Part shown: in pieces, positions 34,601 to 46,600 of the stretch
Layout: each line of letters starts with the position of its first letter
Position numbering within the stretch: position 1 is the stretch's first letter
NCBI RefSeq assembly: GCF_024139115.2
Contig: NC_085140.1
Location: 436,627,260-436,691,259 of the forward strand
DNA: 64,000 nucleotides
Direction: 5' to 3'
Source of the DNA: Armigeres subalbatus
Lineage: Eukaryota > Arthropoda > Insecta > Diptera > Culicidae
Notes under the pieces: model-generated
Databases searched by the model: none
What the model was told of the DNA's origin: nothing
What the model saw: only the letters and a program-made list of their open reading frames with translations
Program-made: the position numbers and the translations under genes

Positions 34601-37600
34601 TTGCCAGAAAAAGTGGTACATGTACAGTTCCACTCACTAAAATCAGCTTATTTAAAAGAAAATTCAGCAACATGACTGTTTTCACAACAGATTTTAATCC
34701 TATTTTGAATTTTAAAATAGTTTACTGCCGTTTAGAATGATTTTAAAAATGTACATGTACCACTTTTACTGTCAACGTTTTTCGGTTTCTGTTTCCTTTT
34801 GTTCCCATTAATAGTGGTACATGTGCAATTTGTTCTAATAAACTTGAAATTTGTCATAAAATTCGCTTATTTTTCACTACTATCTTCAGGCACATCAGTC
34901 ATAACATGTTGGTACAGTTTAGTTGCAAAAAATTGAAAATATGAATTTATTATTCGATGTTTTTGGGAAAATGCGTCTCCTGAAAAATTTACTCAATGTA
35001 ACATGTACCACTTTCGCTGGCACCGGTTCATATGTCGTATTAAATTAATACAATGATTGTATTGAAATGTAGTAAATTTGTATATGCCGAGTTTTTATAC
35101 AGATTTTGTAAGGTTCTTACACAGAATTGTTATAAAATTACGAATATTTTTTTCAAAGAAGAAGTGCATGGTTCAATACATATATTGTTAAACATAAAAT
35201 CCCATTCTCATATCTTTCATCGGAAAAACGACATTCATCTGTGTCACTCATACATTATTGTTTAGAATACGTTTACATTAATATGTGATTATCTATCGTT
35301 TCCCCATTAAGCATTCCTATAAACACATTAGTCCAATACACATTCTATGCTTTTTCCATCGTTTCCTAGGTATCCTAATCACCGGCGTCACCCTCATCAC
35401 GGAAATGTGCGAGAAGAGCCAGGACACGCTGAACCACTTCAAAAAGGTAGATTTCTCTAACCCATTCGCTGTATATTGTTTTCCGATTCCAATGCTCAAC
35501 GAGTTTGTTTTGAGTTCATGCCATCCACTCGGATTTGCCATTTAGTGTATCACCACATGGCGAGCTGGATTCATTTTACCACCTGCGTCATGATTATTCG
35601 TTTTATGGTTTTGGTTATTTTTACGAAAATAGAAATCGGAAGCTGTGAAACGCTCTCATCTGTTACTTTTTCTTGTTTTTATGTCACGTTATTTTGAGAC
35701 AGTGATTTTAGTTTTTGTGTACTGCTATCAGTTTGAATTTTCTAGTAAATATAGACTAGTATACTTTTTCCCTAAATATTCAGGCTATAATTTTAACTAG
35801 TGAATCGTGTAGGCAATTAGCTGACTTAGAATTTACTAATTCCTATTATCAAATGTTTAGAGCGTTTCTAGAGAAGCCAAATCAAACTATGGCTTGTGAA
35901 TGAGCAGCTTCCTCCACGATTATATGGATGTTGAAACGTGACTAAATATTTCACGTTTTCTATTAGTTCAACTCAACTACCAGATTGGATAAAATGGCTG
36001 GTTTACTACAGTAGTTTTTGTGTTTTGCAAATAATTTTATCAGTCATCCAACACAATTTAGTTTTTGTATCAGTTTTTGTTTTTTTCTTTCTGTTTCTCT
36101 AGCCTCATACCTAGTGAACCCAACTATAGCGTATTAACTTGCTCGAACTCTCCCAGCTCAACATTATCGAAACGTTGTCGAGTAACATTCATAAATTTAA
36201 CCGTTTTCTTGGTGTACACCTTACGTATATTTTATTGCTTGCCAGGATAGTGGAAACCAAGAGGTAATGCAGCCCCTGCTCTTCCAGTTCCCCATGTCTC
36301 TCTCTAGTTCGATCCCCTCTATTACGAAAAAAAGCATTCTTGATCAAATTCATGTCGTCTAGCCTTCTTTCTTATATTCCGTGTTGTTCCACTTTAAAAT
36401 CTCTCTTACGAAGACCTCCGAACGGTCGTAACAGAGCGAACATGTCAGTCGTCTCTAATTAATTAAGGCAAATTATGAATTTTCATTCCATGTTCATACG
36501 TATTTCCGCTTCCGTTACGATGATCCAGCCGAGAGAAAACGCGCACTATAGCCGCGTTGGAAAAACAAACCTCCAGGCCGCTTCGTTTCCCATATTTTTT
36601 TACCGATTTTCTTTGTCCCCGGAATGTTCCATTGGATTTCCTTCAAACTTGGTTGTTCTTTTTTATATTATTTTTTCGTTTTATGGATCAAGAATGAAGT
36701 GCCACTTTGACGCTGCTCTTAGGTCCAACTTTAGGTGTAGTTTGAACTTGTTTGCAAGCATAAAACTGAATCAGAAACTAGTTCCAGAACTGTTTGCTTG
36801 AGAAATTTTCCGCTGCTGTAAGCTTGAAGTGTTGTTTTGGCTGTGCATATTCCGTAGGTCGAACCCCAAAAACTTCATCGGCATGATAATGGGGATGCAT
36901 TTATGTTGTTTTTGTTGAGTCTTGTGTCGTTTGTTATCGTTTATAATAATTTACAAAGTGTTGCTTATTTTTGTAAACACAACCCTTATAAAAATATCAA
37001 GAGCGATTAATATTCATATATATTTTGTATAAAACAGGATATAATACATATAAACATTTTCTCCATTTCCGAAGCAGATTAAGATTGGTAGAATAATAAA
37101 TCAATTCGTAATGTAATTGCTTTCTTCGAAAAATTGTTATAGCAAAATGAGCAATTAATTCACCAACAGCTTGAGTCGTTATTAATCGATTTGCTCATTT
37201 TGTATAGTTTTTGTTATGCTTGTTGTGGTGATATGCCTCACTTTAATCAATTTTTGTGTTATGAGCCATGAGCTTGATGACCATTGGCGTAAATAAGGGG
37301 GGTTAGTGGGTCCTGCCCGCCAGAAATATTGAAAATTGAATTATAATAAAAAAGTCAATTTAAGGTGGTTATACAACAAAGCCAAAAATCGGCCATCATG
37401 GAAACCACATGTTTTTTTCAGTCGATTTTCAAGTGCACGGATTAAAAGAACCAAAACACTCATAGTGGTGATACAATCGTAGAATCTTTTGCTTACTTAT
37501 ACTATGCTGTACGAAAAGTATTATGTCGTATTTTACCTATTGAAGATGGGAGTGAGAAAACATGTGGTGAATTTAAAATTCACCACGGGACTGATTGTAT

Positions 37601-40600
37601 AATTACCTTAACAAAACTGGGCTCCTTGTAACTTAACAGATATGCCTTCATCAGTCTTACTAACGTAGATCTAAATAGAAATAAAGTTGTAGAATAAGGA
37701 AGTATAGTTTTTTAATAGACTAGTTCAATGGTTCTCAACCTGGGGTACATGTACCCCTGGTGGTACCTTCGCCGGGCCCAGGGGGTACCTCGGACAAAAA
37801 TGCATAATGGCGGATGTTTTAAAATTTTAATTAAACTTATTGATGAAGTTTTGATAATTGTATATTTGTTTGATTGGAATTTAAAAATTCTGTCTTGCAC
37901 ATAATATGCATGGTGATCAGTAACTCAAAGATTATAGAATCCTGCCCTTCACCACAAGCACAGTGGATGCATGACTGTGGGACTAAATATCAATTGGACA
38001 GAACGACGAATTTTAAATATCTTTCATGCAATCTACCTGATCGAAACAAAATGTTGAATGATATGTTAACCAGAACAATCGCAATTGCACAGGGAACGAA
38101 TGGATGGCAGCATGAAGGATGTGTACAGTCCGAGAGCTCTTATATTTTTAAATGGTCGATAACGGCGCTGGTCACGTCCTCATGGTCTATCGAGGATGGG
38201 AACGGAATTGAAGCCTCCTTCCAAGAGGCAGAAACGAACATTACCAGGACGAATCAACAAACACGTTGGTAGAAGGAAATGAAAATGAAATATAGATCTT
38301 AAAGCATTGTTTTATTTAATTTTAAGTCTTTGTTTAGGGTTAGTTCATAAGATTAGTAGTGGGGTGGCCGGCCGTAGACGTTGGGGCCCATTGTTGGCAT
38401 GCGATTCAGCATACTGTGTCTGCATGCTACCTGGTTCTCGAATGATCGAAGACCCGTCTCCCAAGACCGGGTGATGGTGGTAATTTGGCGTAGGTTTTCC
38501 GCAGATAGGTGATTTTGCTTGTACACGGAGATCGTTGGAGCCTCCCCGAAGTTTCGCCGAGCACGGCGGAAATTTTCTTTGACGGCTAGGCCTTACCACA
38601 ACGCCGCTGGGGTGGGTTTTCATGGTTGGACGTGGAGACTGGCGAAGGGAGGTTGGGCACACTGCCGAATACGGCAAAACGCCGCCGTTGTTTGGGTTTG
38701 CGGTTGCACGCGGGGGCTGACGAAGACAGGTCAAACACACAGCCGAATATGGCAAATGCCGCTGGTATTAGAGGTTGCGGTTGGACGCGAGGGCTGGCGA
38801 AGGCAGGTTGAGCACACTGCCGAATACGGCAAACCGCTGCCGATGTTGGTGGTTGCGGTTGGACGCGGGGCTGACGAAAGCAGGACAAACACACTGCCGA
38901 ATACGGCAAAACGCCGCCGTTGTTGCTGGTTGCGGTTGAACGCGGAGATTTTCTTCGGCTGGGCCGTACCTTAGGCAGACCGAGCACACTGCCGAATGCG
39001 GCACAAAGCCGCTGGGGTGGGTGTTTGTGGTTGGACGCGGAGACTGGCGAAGGCAGGTTGAGCACACTGCCGAATGCGGCACAACGCCGCTGGGGTGGGT
39101 TTCTGTGGTTGGACGCGAAGACTGGCGAAGGCAGGTTGAGCACACTGCCGAATGCCGCACAACGTCGCTGGGGTGGGTGTTTGTGGTTGGACGCGGAGAC
39201 TGGCGATGGCAGGTTGAGCACACTGCCGAATACGGCAAAACGCCGCCGGTGCTGGAGGTTGTGGTTGGACACGGAGGCTTTCTCCCGGGTATTGTGGCCT
39301 CGCCGAACGCCGCAGGTAGGGTTAGGGTTGACCACGTGGATTTCCCCGGGCACTTCCGCCCGAAAATTGTCGTATGACGAACGACTCAAGCCAAACGATT
39401 GGGGTACCGTCGGATGGCCAATAACGGCTGAATGCCGCCCGAGCGAATAACGACCGAAAGCGAATAACGACCACTAAAGCCAACCCGTGGAACGTGCGTT
39501 TACAGACACCACGACAGGTCTTGGAAAGCATTCGGCGATACGTGGCTTGAATCTCTATCCGAGGACTCTCGTCTTGAATCGTAATGTCCGTTTTCACACG
39601 CGGTTTTTACAAACGCGTTCAAAAGAAGGCCGTAGTTTTTCATCCGTTTTGATCGTAGCGGATCGACTGACCGCGATCTCACACCTTGGTCGTTGATTGT
39701 CTCTTTTTCTCATCCCTTTCTTCCATTCAGCTTCGGCTTTTAGGGGTACTAGGGTTTCGCCTCGGTAGACTTGCTCCACCGAGCAGGGATGTGCGAAGCG
39801 TTAGTGTTTTACATACACTGTTAGGACAAAATAGTCACATAAATTTAAGATTTATGTGTTTATTCGTGGCCTAAGAAAATACTGCGTGCGAAGTCTTACA
39901 AATATTGTTAGGAAGCCTCCTTCCAAGAGGCCCGGAAGCCTCCTTCCATGAGGCCCGGAAGCCTCCTTCCAAGAGGCCCGGAAGCCTCCTTCCAAGAGGC
40001 CCGGAAGCCTCCTTCCAAGAGGCTCAGGCCTAATTCCATGAGGCCCGGAAGCCTCCTTCCAAGAGGCCAGAAGCCCCTTCCAAGAGGTCCGGAAGCCTCC
40101 TTCTAAGAGGCCCGGAAGCCTCCTTCTAAGAGGCCCGGAAGCCTCCTTCCGAGAGGTCCGGAAGCCTCCTTTCAAAAGGCCCGGAAGCCTCCTTCCAAGA
40201 GGCCCTGAAACCTCCTTCCAAGAGGCCCTCCTTTCAAGAGGCCCAGAAGCCTCCTTCCAAGAGGCCCAGAAGCCTCCTTCCAAGAGGCCCAGAAGCCTCC
40301 TTCCAAGAGGCCCAAAAGCCTCCTTCCAAGAGATCCGGAAGCCTTCTTCCAAGAGACACGGAAGCCTCCTTCCAAAAGACACGGAAGCCTCCTTCCAAGA
40401 GGCCGGAAGCCTCCTTCGAAGAGGCCCAGGCCTCCTTCCAAAAGGCCCGGAAGCATCCTTCCAAGAGGCCCGGAAGCCTCCTTCCAAGAGGCCCGGAAGC
40501 CTCCTTCCAAGAGGCCCGGAAGCCTCCTTCCAAGAGGCCCGGAAGCCTCCTTCCAAGAGGCCCGCCTCCTTCCAAGAGGCCCGGAAGCCTCCTTCCAAGA

Positions 40601-43600
40601 GGCCCGGAAGCCTTCTTCCAAGAGGCCCGGAAGCCTCCTTCCAAGAGGCCCGGAAGCCTCCTTCCAAGAGGCCCGGAAGCCTCCTTCCAAGAGGCCCGGA
40701 AGCCTCCTTCCAAGAGGCCCGGAAGCCTCCTTCCAAGAGGCCCGGAAGCCCCCTTTCAAGCGGCCCGGAGGCCCCCTTCCAAGAGGCCCGAGGCCTCCTT
40801 CCAAGAGGCCCGGAAGCCTCCTTCCAAGAGGCCCGGAAGCCTCCTTCCAAGAGGCCAGGCCTCCTTCCAAGAGGCCCAGAGCCTCCTTCCAAGAGGCCCA
40901 GAAGCCTCCTTCCAAGAGGCCCGGAAGCCTCCTTCCAAGAGGCCCGGAAGCCTCCTTCCAAGAGGCCCAGAGCCTCCTTCCAAGAGGCCCGGAAGCCTCC
41001 GTCCAAGAGGCCCGGAAGCCTCCTTCCAAGAGGCCCGGAAGCCTCCTTCCAAGAGGTTTTTATTTTTTTTTTCATTTTCAATTTTTAACCATATTGACCC
41101 ACTGGGCATCGATTTAATATTAGTCTTCCGCTACAGGGCACTTTGCTTAGGCCCTGTTAGTTAGTTAAGCTAGAATCAAAATGGCATATCAAGGCAATGA
41201 TGCTAATTGTGGGGGTTAGAAGCAGAGGGGTGTAAGTGACATTTTAGTCAAAATGGATTTGAAAATTACTTTTTGTTACTTACACACCTTTGCGTTTAAT
41301 CACCACAATTATGATAAGATTTTTCGAGCTTTTTAGTGGAATCCCATTTAGTTTCACCACTTGACTGTAACATTAAAGATACGTATTTCGACCTCAACAG
41401 TTAGGCCGTCTTCGGTGACTCGTACTTGTCTCGACATAAGAAGTCGAAATTGAATTTAAAAAAAGTCCTAATTTCCGAGAGCAATATTACACAATAGCTC
41501 TTCAATTGTGTGTGCATATATATTGTGTCGCCAGCACTAAACTGTATTCCGACTTCCGACGTTTTACTTCCGATCTTACTTCCGACATCATGAACGTCAG
41601 AACAAAATTTAAATTTGCTACCAACACATTGTCGGAAGAGCGTTCGGAAGTGTGGAAATCGACTTCCGAACTTCTATTTGGTGCCCGCGACGTTGTCAGC
41701 GACAAAACAAGCTCGATTTTATGACAGATAATACCGTGCAGTGCTGCATATTTATTTTATTTTTCCGTGTTAATCTCGTCGGAAGTAGGCCTTGCTGCCA
41801 GTTCATCAGCGTCATACAAACGGATTTGGTCTACATGCACAATAGTAGAGTGAGGCGCAGTTGTATGGAAAACGCAAACATCATCCAATCAAGTGAGATC
41901 AAGGTTTTTTTTAATCGTTTCGGGACCCCAATCAACTGTGCAAAATATGGGCTCGAATAATTGCGTCCCTGCTTTCCGCATCGCGTTTTAAATTTATATA
42001 GAGATTAGTATGGGAAAACGTACTTTTTTACATTTTTGCTCTTATCGGCTTCAACTCATCGTCAGTCACGTGACTCAATGCGTTAGCAAATTGTCTGAAA
42101 AATGCCCTAAAGATTTTGCCGAAGAAGGTACGTGACTGGAAGGTCTACAAAACATTTTATTACGCTTCGAAAATTGATTGTTCAAAACATATGCAAGAAA
42201 TCAATATTTCTGCCAGCACTACTGAACAGTTGTCAGAGGGCAAAACCCATCTTCCTTCTTGTCGGAATTTTTACTTTGTGATATGATTCCGAATAACTTC
42301 CATTAGCTCCAAATTGCTCCCAATAAGATCAATAATTTTGAAATGACACTCAGTTAAATTATTGATCCATGTAGTTCGGCAGTGCTGGCAGAATAAACGA
42401 TTTTTTGCATATGTCGGACAATCAATCTTCGAAGCGTTATAACTTTTTTTCGTGGACGTTCCGTAACGTTCCTTCTTCAGCAAAGTTGTTGTGTGCATCC
42501 TTTTCTCGTTTTTTTTTTTCAGGACAAGTACTGCAATTAATCAGTACTGCAAAAGTCGTGATCGTCATGATACAGAGAAGCGCCTTTTTCAATCTCAGGT
42601 GACCAAATGAAAGTATCGTGGGCTCTTTGAACAATTTTGCATGAAAAGCAATGATGAAAAGATGTTGTGCTTTGTTTTTAAGGACTGTTCAGTTTATAAA
42701 GAGGACACCTTGTATTGTCGATGCGAAGCGGGCTTGGTAGCCATATGGCTACTGCTTCTGCCTCATACGCAGGAGGTCGTGGGTTCAATCCCAGGTCCGT
42801 TCCATTCTCCTACTTTGTATCTTTCTCTTTATTTCTCATGTTCTAGCAATCGCTAGAACTGGAAATGGACTTCCATACCGTTTCCATTACTATTTCTATA
42901 CCTTCAACTTGAGTATTCTATCAGTAATCCGCTAGAATTGGAAATGAACTATAGAGCTCGTTTCCTACATCCAATTAGAAATTCCATCAGTTACCTTCTC
43001 CTATCTATCACATTGGCAGCTCGTTAACCAAGACGGACCTCTGCCTCTCCAACCTAACCCAGAAATTCCAACAAATTCCGCATGAACTCGTGGCAAGTGC
43101 AGAGGTATATTCGGCTTGCAGTGGGCGAGTGATTGCATCATCATTTCCTCCCCCTTCCCTATATTGACTTGCATTCTGACGTGGCAGGCGCCAGTATGAC
43201 TTAACAAATGAGATCACCAGTACTTGTACATTGAAGATGTGTGCTAGTCCCAAGCAAACATTTGTTGGTTCCCTGTGCAAGAACAGCTGATCTGGTCATA
43301 ATGGAGTAGCAACTACGAGCAGTCAATCAAGCTCAAGCTCAAGCTCAAGGACACCTTGTATTGTCGATGCTTTTAAACCATTAATCTTTTTCTAAATCTG
43401 TTTTCTTTTCATTGAATATATTGTCTGGCATTCTAGAAATGAAATCCAATTATGAACGAAACAATTCTAACTCAGAAATTTCCAATATTTATAACAATCT
43501 AAATTTGTTGGATTTTCAACAGCTTCAACCCGTTTTCAGGCTGTCACAGGCTTTACTGTCCTAAATATTAACAAATCATTGACAGTGTGTTTCTTTCCGA

Positions 43601-46600
43601 TCTTCTTGATGATTTTGTTGACATGCCGATTTACAATTTTCCTACAAACTGTCAATTTTGCTTTTTAAAAATTCTGTTCGGAAGCTTATGTTTACGCGAA
43701 ATTTGAGAAGCTTCGACAATTGGCGCCATTTTGTTGGATTTAAACTATTTTATCTCTTTTCAAACAGTACAGTTGATTGACAGTATATTATAATATACGA
43801 TAAAGCAAACTCCATCAAAATTGACCAATCTATCTGCATAATATCGTTATGTAAAAGTGTCCTCTCAATAAACTGAACAGTCCCTAATCTAAAATATCTA
43901 AGTTATATCAATATGCAAAGAATATTGATTAGTCAATACTTCACTTATATTTCTTGAATCCACCGAGTTGGAAGTGATGAAAAACACAAAGCTGATATTG
44001 CATACTCTATTCTTCATGCTCTGTCACGGAATAAAAATTGTTGAGATTTCATCCTTTGCGTTTCTATAGAGATTGAGAGGGGCAGATATGTAAACATCGC
44101 GTGACATCTCTTATTGAATTTGAGAAATTGCAGTACTTAGAAAACTAAATACAAAAATCTCATATTGGCCAAAAATGTCACATATGCAGTTTCTTAGACA
44201 AACGTTTTAATTACTATAATAGTACGTTCAGATTATGAGCTATATCACTTGATATAGAGCATCTTGACATCAGTGTCTGTACATCTAGTTTTCACTGGAA
44301 ATAATGCATATGGCATCTCATGTCAAGATTCGCTATATCAAGTGATATATTTCATAATCTGAACGTACTATAAGTGAGCTTGAACCAGCTCACAACTCAT
44401 TCGACCTTTTTTAGCACTAACGAGAATATCAAACACATTTCGTCCTTATTCTCGTTTTTGCTAACAATCCTGTTTATATACATTGTCCGGAAGTCCGCCT
44501 TTTTCAGCATAATAGATATTATGCCGTCAACGAATCACAAACATCAGTATGTAAATGTATGCAAGAAAGGACATGCATAAATGCATTTCAGTAGACAGAT
44601 TGTTACTCACTGCCGTCGATCTGCCCCGGTACAACCGACGAGCGAAAGTATGTTTCCAGTTCTCATTCGCGAATAATCGCGGTCGCCGGCACACTACGGG
44701 AGGCATGTTTATCGTTTGTACGCATTGGGCAGACAGTAGCAATCCCGATGCCAGATGTGCCGCGGTCCCGCCCATACCAGGATCCAACCGCGGTCGGGTA
44801 TAATCCTTTCTCTGGCATGACCAATGAAAATTATTCATTCATTACTGCTTTATTATCGTCATCGTTCTTTCGGTATTGTTAATGTCATTGAGCAGTACGG
44901 CTTATTATATTATGCATGGGATCGTTTGGAATGTGCGTCCAGCTGGCATGCATATAGGTATTTGCCATGTGCCTTCCATTCCTTTACGGAATGTAACTGA
45001 AGCAATGCGTTGTCCATTTCCCTGCTATATGATAACATATCAAGAGGATAATTCCAGTGAACGCATTTCAAAATTTAAATTATCGTGCTTTTTGTATTCT
45101 CCTTTATCGTTGCATTAGCTAATATTACAAAGAGTATTGTAAGTAGTGTTTTGTTAATTAGACGAGTCGCTGATCATATTCGATATGTAGTCTTCGATAC
45201 TTTCTGGCATGTGATGTTTCCGCTCTACTTTGATTGCCATTTTGCGCGCCCATTAGTTACATATTTAAATTTTTCCACAATTTTCGTATTTTTACTTTCT
45301 CTTGACATCTTTTATACGTTTAACAAATTCTAAAATAATAGCAGAATGGGCTGACGATTAAGTGCAACTGTAATCAGGAATTCATTGCGAGTAGGGTAGA
45401 AAACGATGGCGAGAAAATCCGTTGTGCAAGAATGTTAACATCCTACCTATTACATTCTTTCCAAGCTTGTTTTTAATTGCGCTGAAAAATAGAAGAGTTT
45501 TATTGTTGTTATTTTTCCCCATCCAACCAGCGGCTGCCACATTTTGTGTAAGTGCTGTATAGGAATTTTCAAAACCTGTATACAATCTTGACATAAAAAT
45601 GCCAGATTCTGTCCCAAATTTTGCATCATTTTTACATTTGGTCGGGGTTCAGCCAAATCGCACCGAGCGGCTTTTCGACTGACTTATGATATTTTGATCG
45701 TACAAGGACAACGGAAATAGTTTCATATCAATTTAAGAGTACATTTACAGTAGGATATGTTCAGTTATGGGGTTGAGGGATATCCGATACGATTTGCGTT
45801 CAATTAAATCTGCTAAACGAAACTTTTAACAGAAAAATCGGTAATTTTTCGTTGGCGCTTGGTGCGATTTGGCTGAACCCCGACCATTTATTGTAGTATT
45901 TATTTCCCAAGATCCTCTATCTTATAGAAATTATAAGAAAATCTGCCAGATGCTGGATTTCTATATTACCAAATACGTAAATATAAAACAAAAATAACGT
46001 TAATAGAGTATTATTTTTTTTCTTTTCTACCCTATAATGGTACCTAGCAGTTCTGATTTTGCGATTATCCTGAATGCAGATGCAATAAAGTTGTCACTTT
46101 TCCCATTGCTCTGATTGTTCTTGTTCATCGTTTTTTTTATTCCATTGATTTGACGCGCATTATCCTAAAACAACCTTTTCAACTCTTCATCACAGACTGA
46201 ATTTATTACCCAGCTAGGAAAAAGGGTAAAATGCATTGTTCGTTGTGCTGTTACGATAAATATAAGAAAAGCAAAAAAAAACCTCATATATTCTGTGTGC
46301 CGTGGAAAAATCCATTTCGTGTGAGCCATTCTTGAAAGATACGACGGGATGACAAAGCAGGACCGCTTTTACAAACGGTAATCTAATTTTATTTTTTTCA
46401 TTTTCTTTCCCTCAAACGTTCACCATTTACTCAACCGCGGCGTTACTCAACTACCTTATCAGATTGTTCCCAATCTGGTGCGGATCCTGAAAAATCTCAT
46501 CCTAGCTGGTTACTCGCCCGAGCATGACGTAAGTGGCGTCAGCGATCCATTCCTGCAGGTAGGTTGGCAGTCGATTCTGGAATTTCGGGTGGTGCAAATC

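Noticed and set aside
37874..38272. 132-codon + strand frame as a gene
   Set aside because: No motif recognised, sits between a hAT-like end and a satellite; kept only as unassigned DNA.
38586..39389. 267-codon - strand and 176-codon + strand frames
   Set aside because: Both come from the 78-bp satellite whose length is a multiple of three; no start context, splice or domain supports a gene.
39912..41057. CRISPR array
   Set aside because: Units are head-to-tail repeats with no spacers, in a eukaryotic intron.
39852..41081. 409-codon open frame on the - strand (and overlapping 285- and 159-codon frames)
   Set aside because: It is the 23-bp minisatellite read through; several frames stay open for the same reason and the peptide is a plain 23-residue repeat without family features.
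42745..42815. tRNA gene
   Set aside because: Box A and box B like sequences are present but lie in the head of a SINE with target duplication and repeat tail; the cloverleaf is imperfect.
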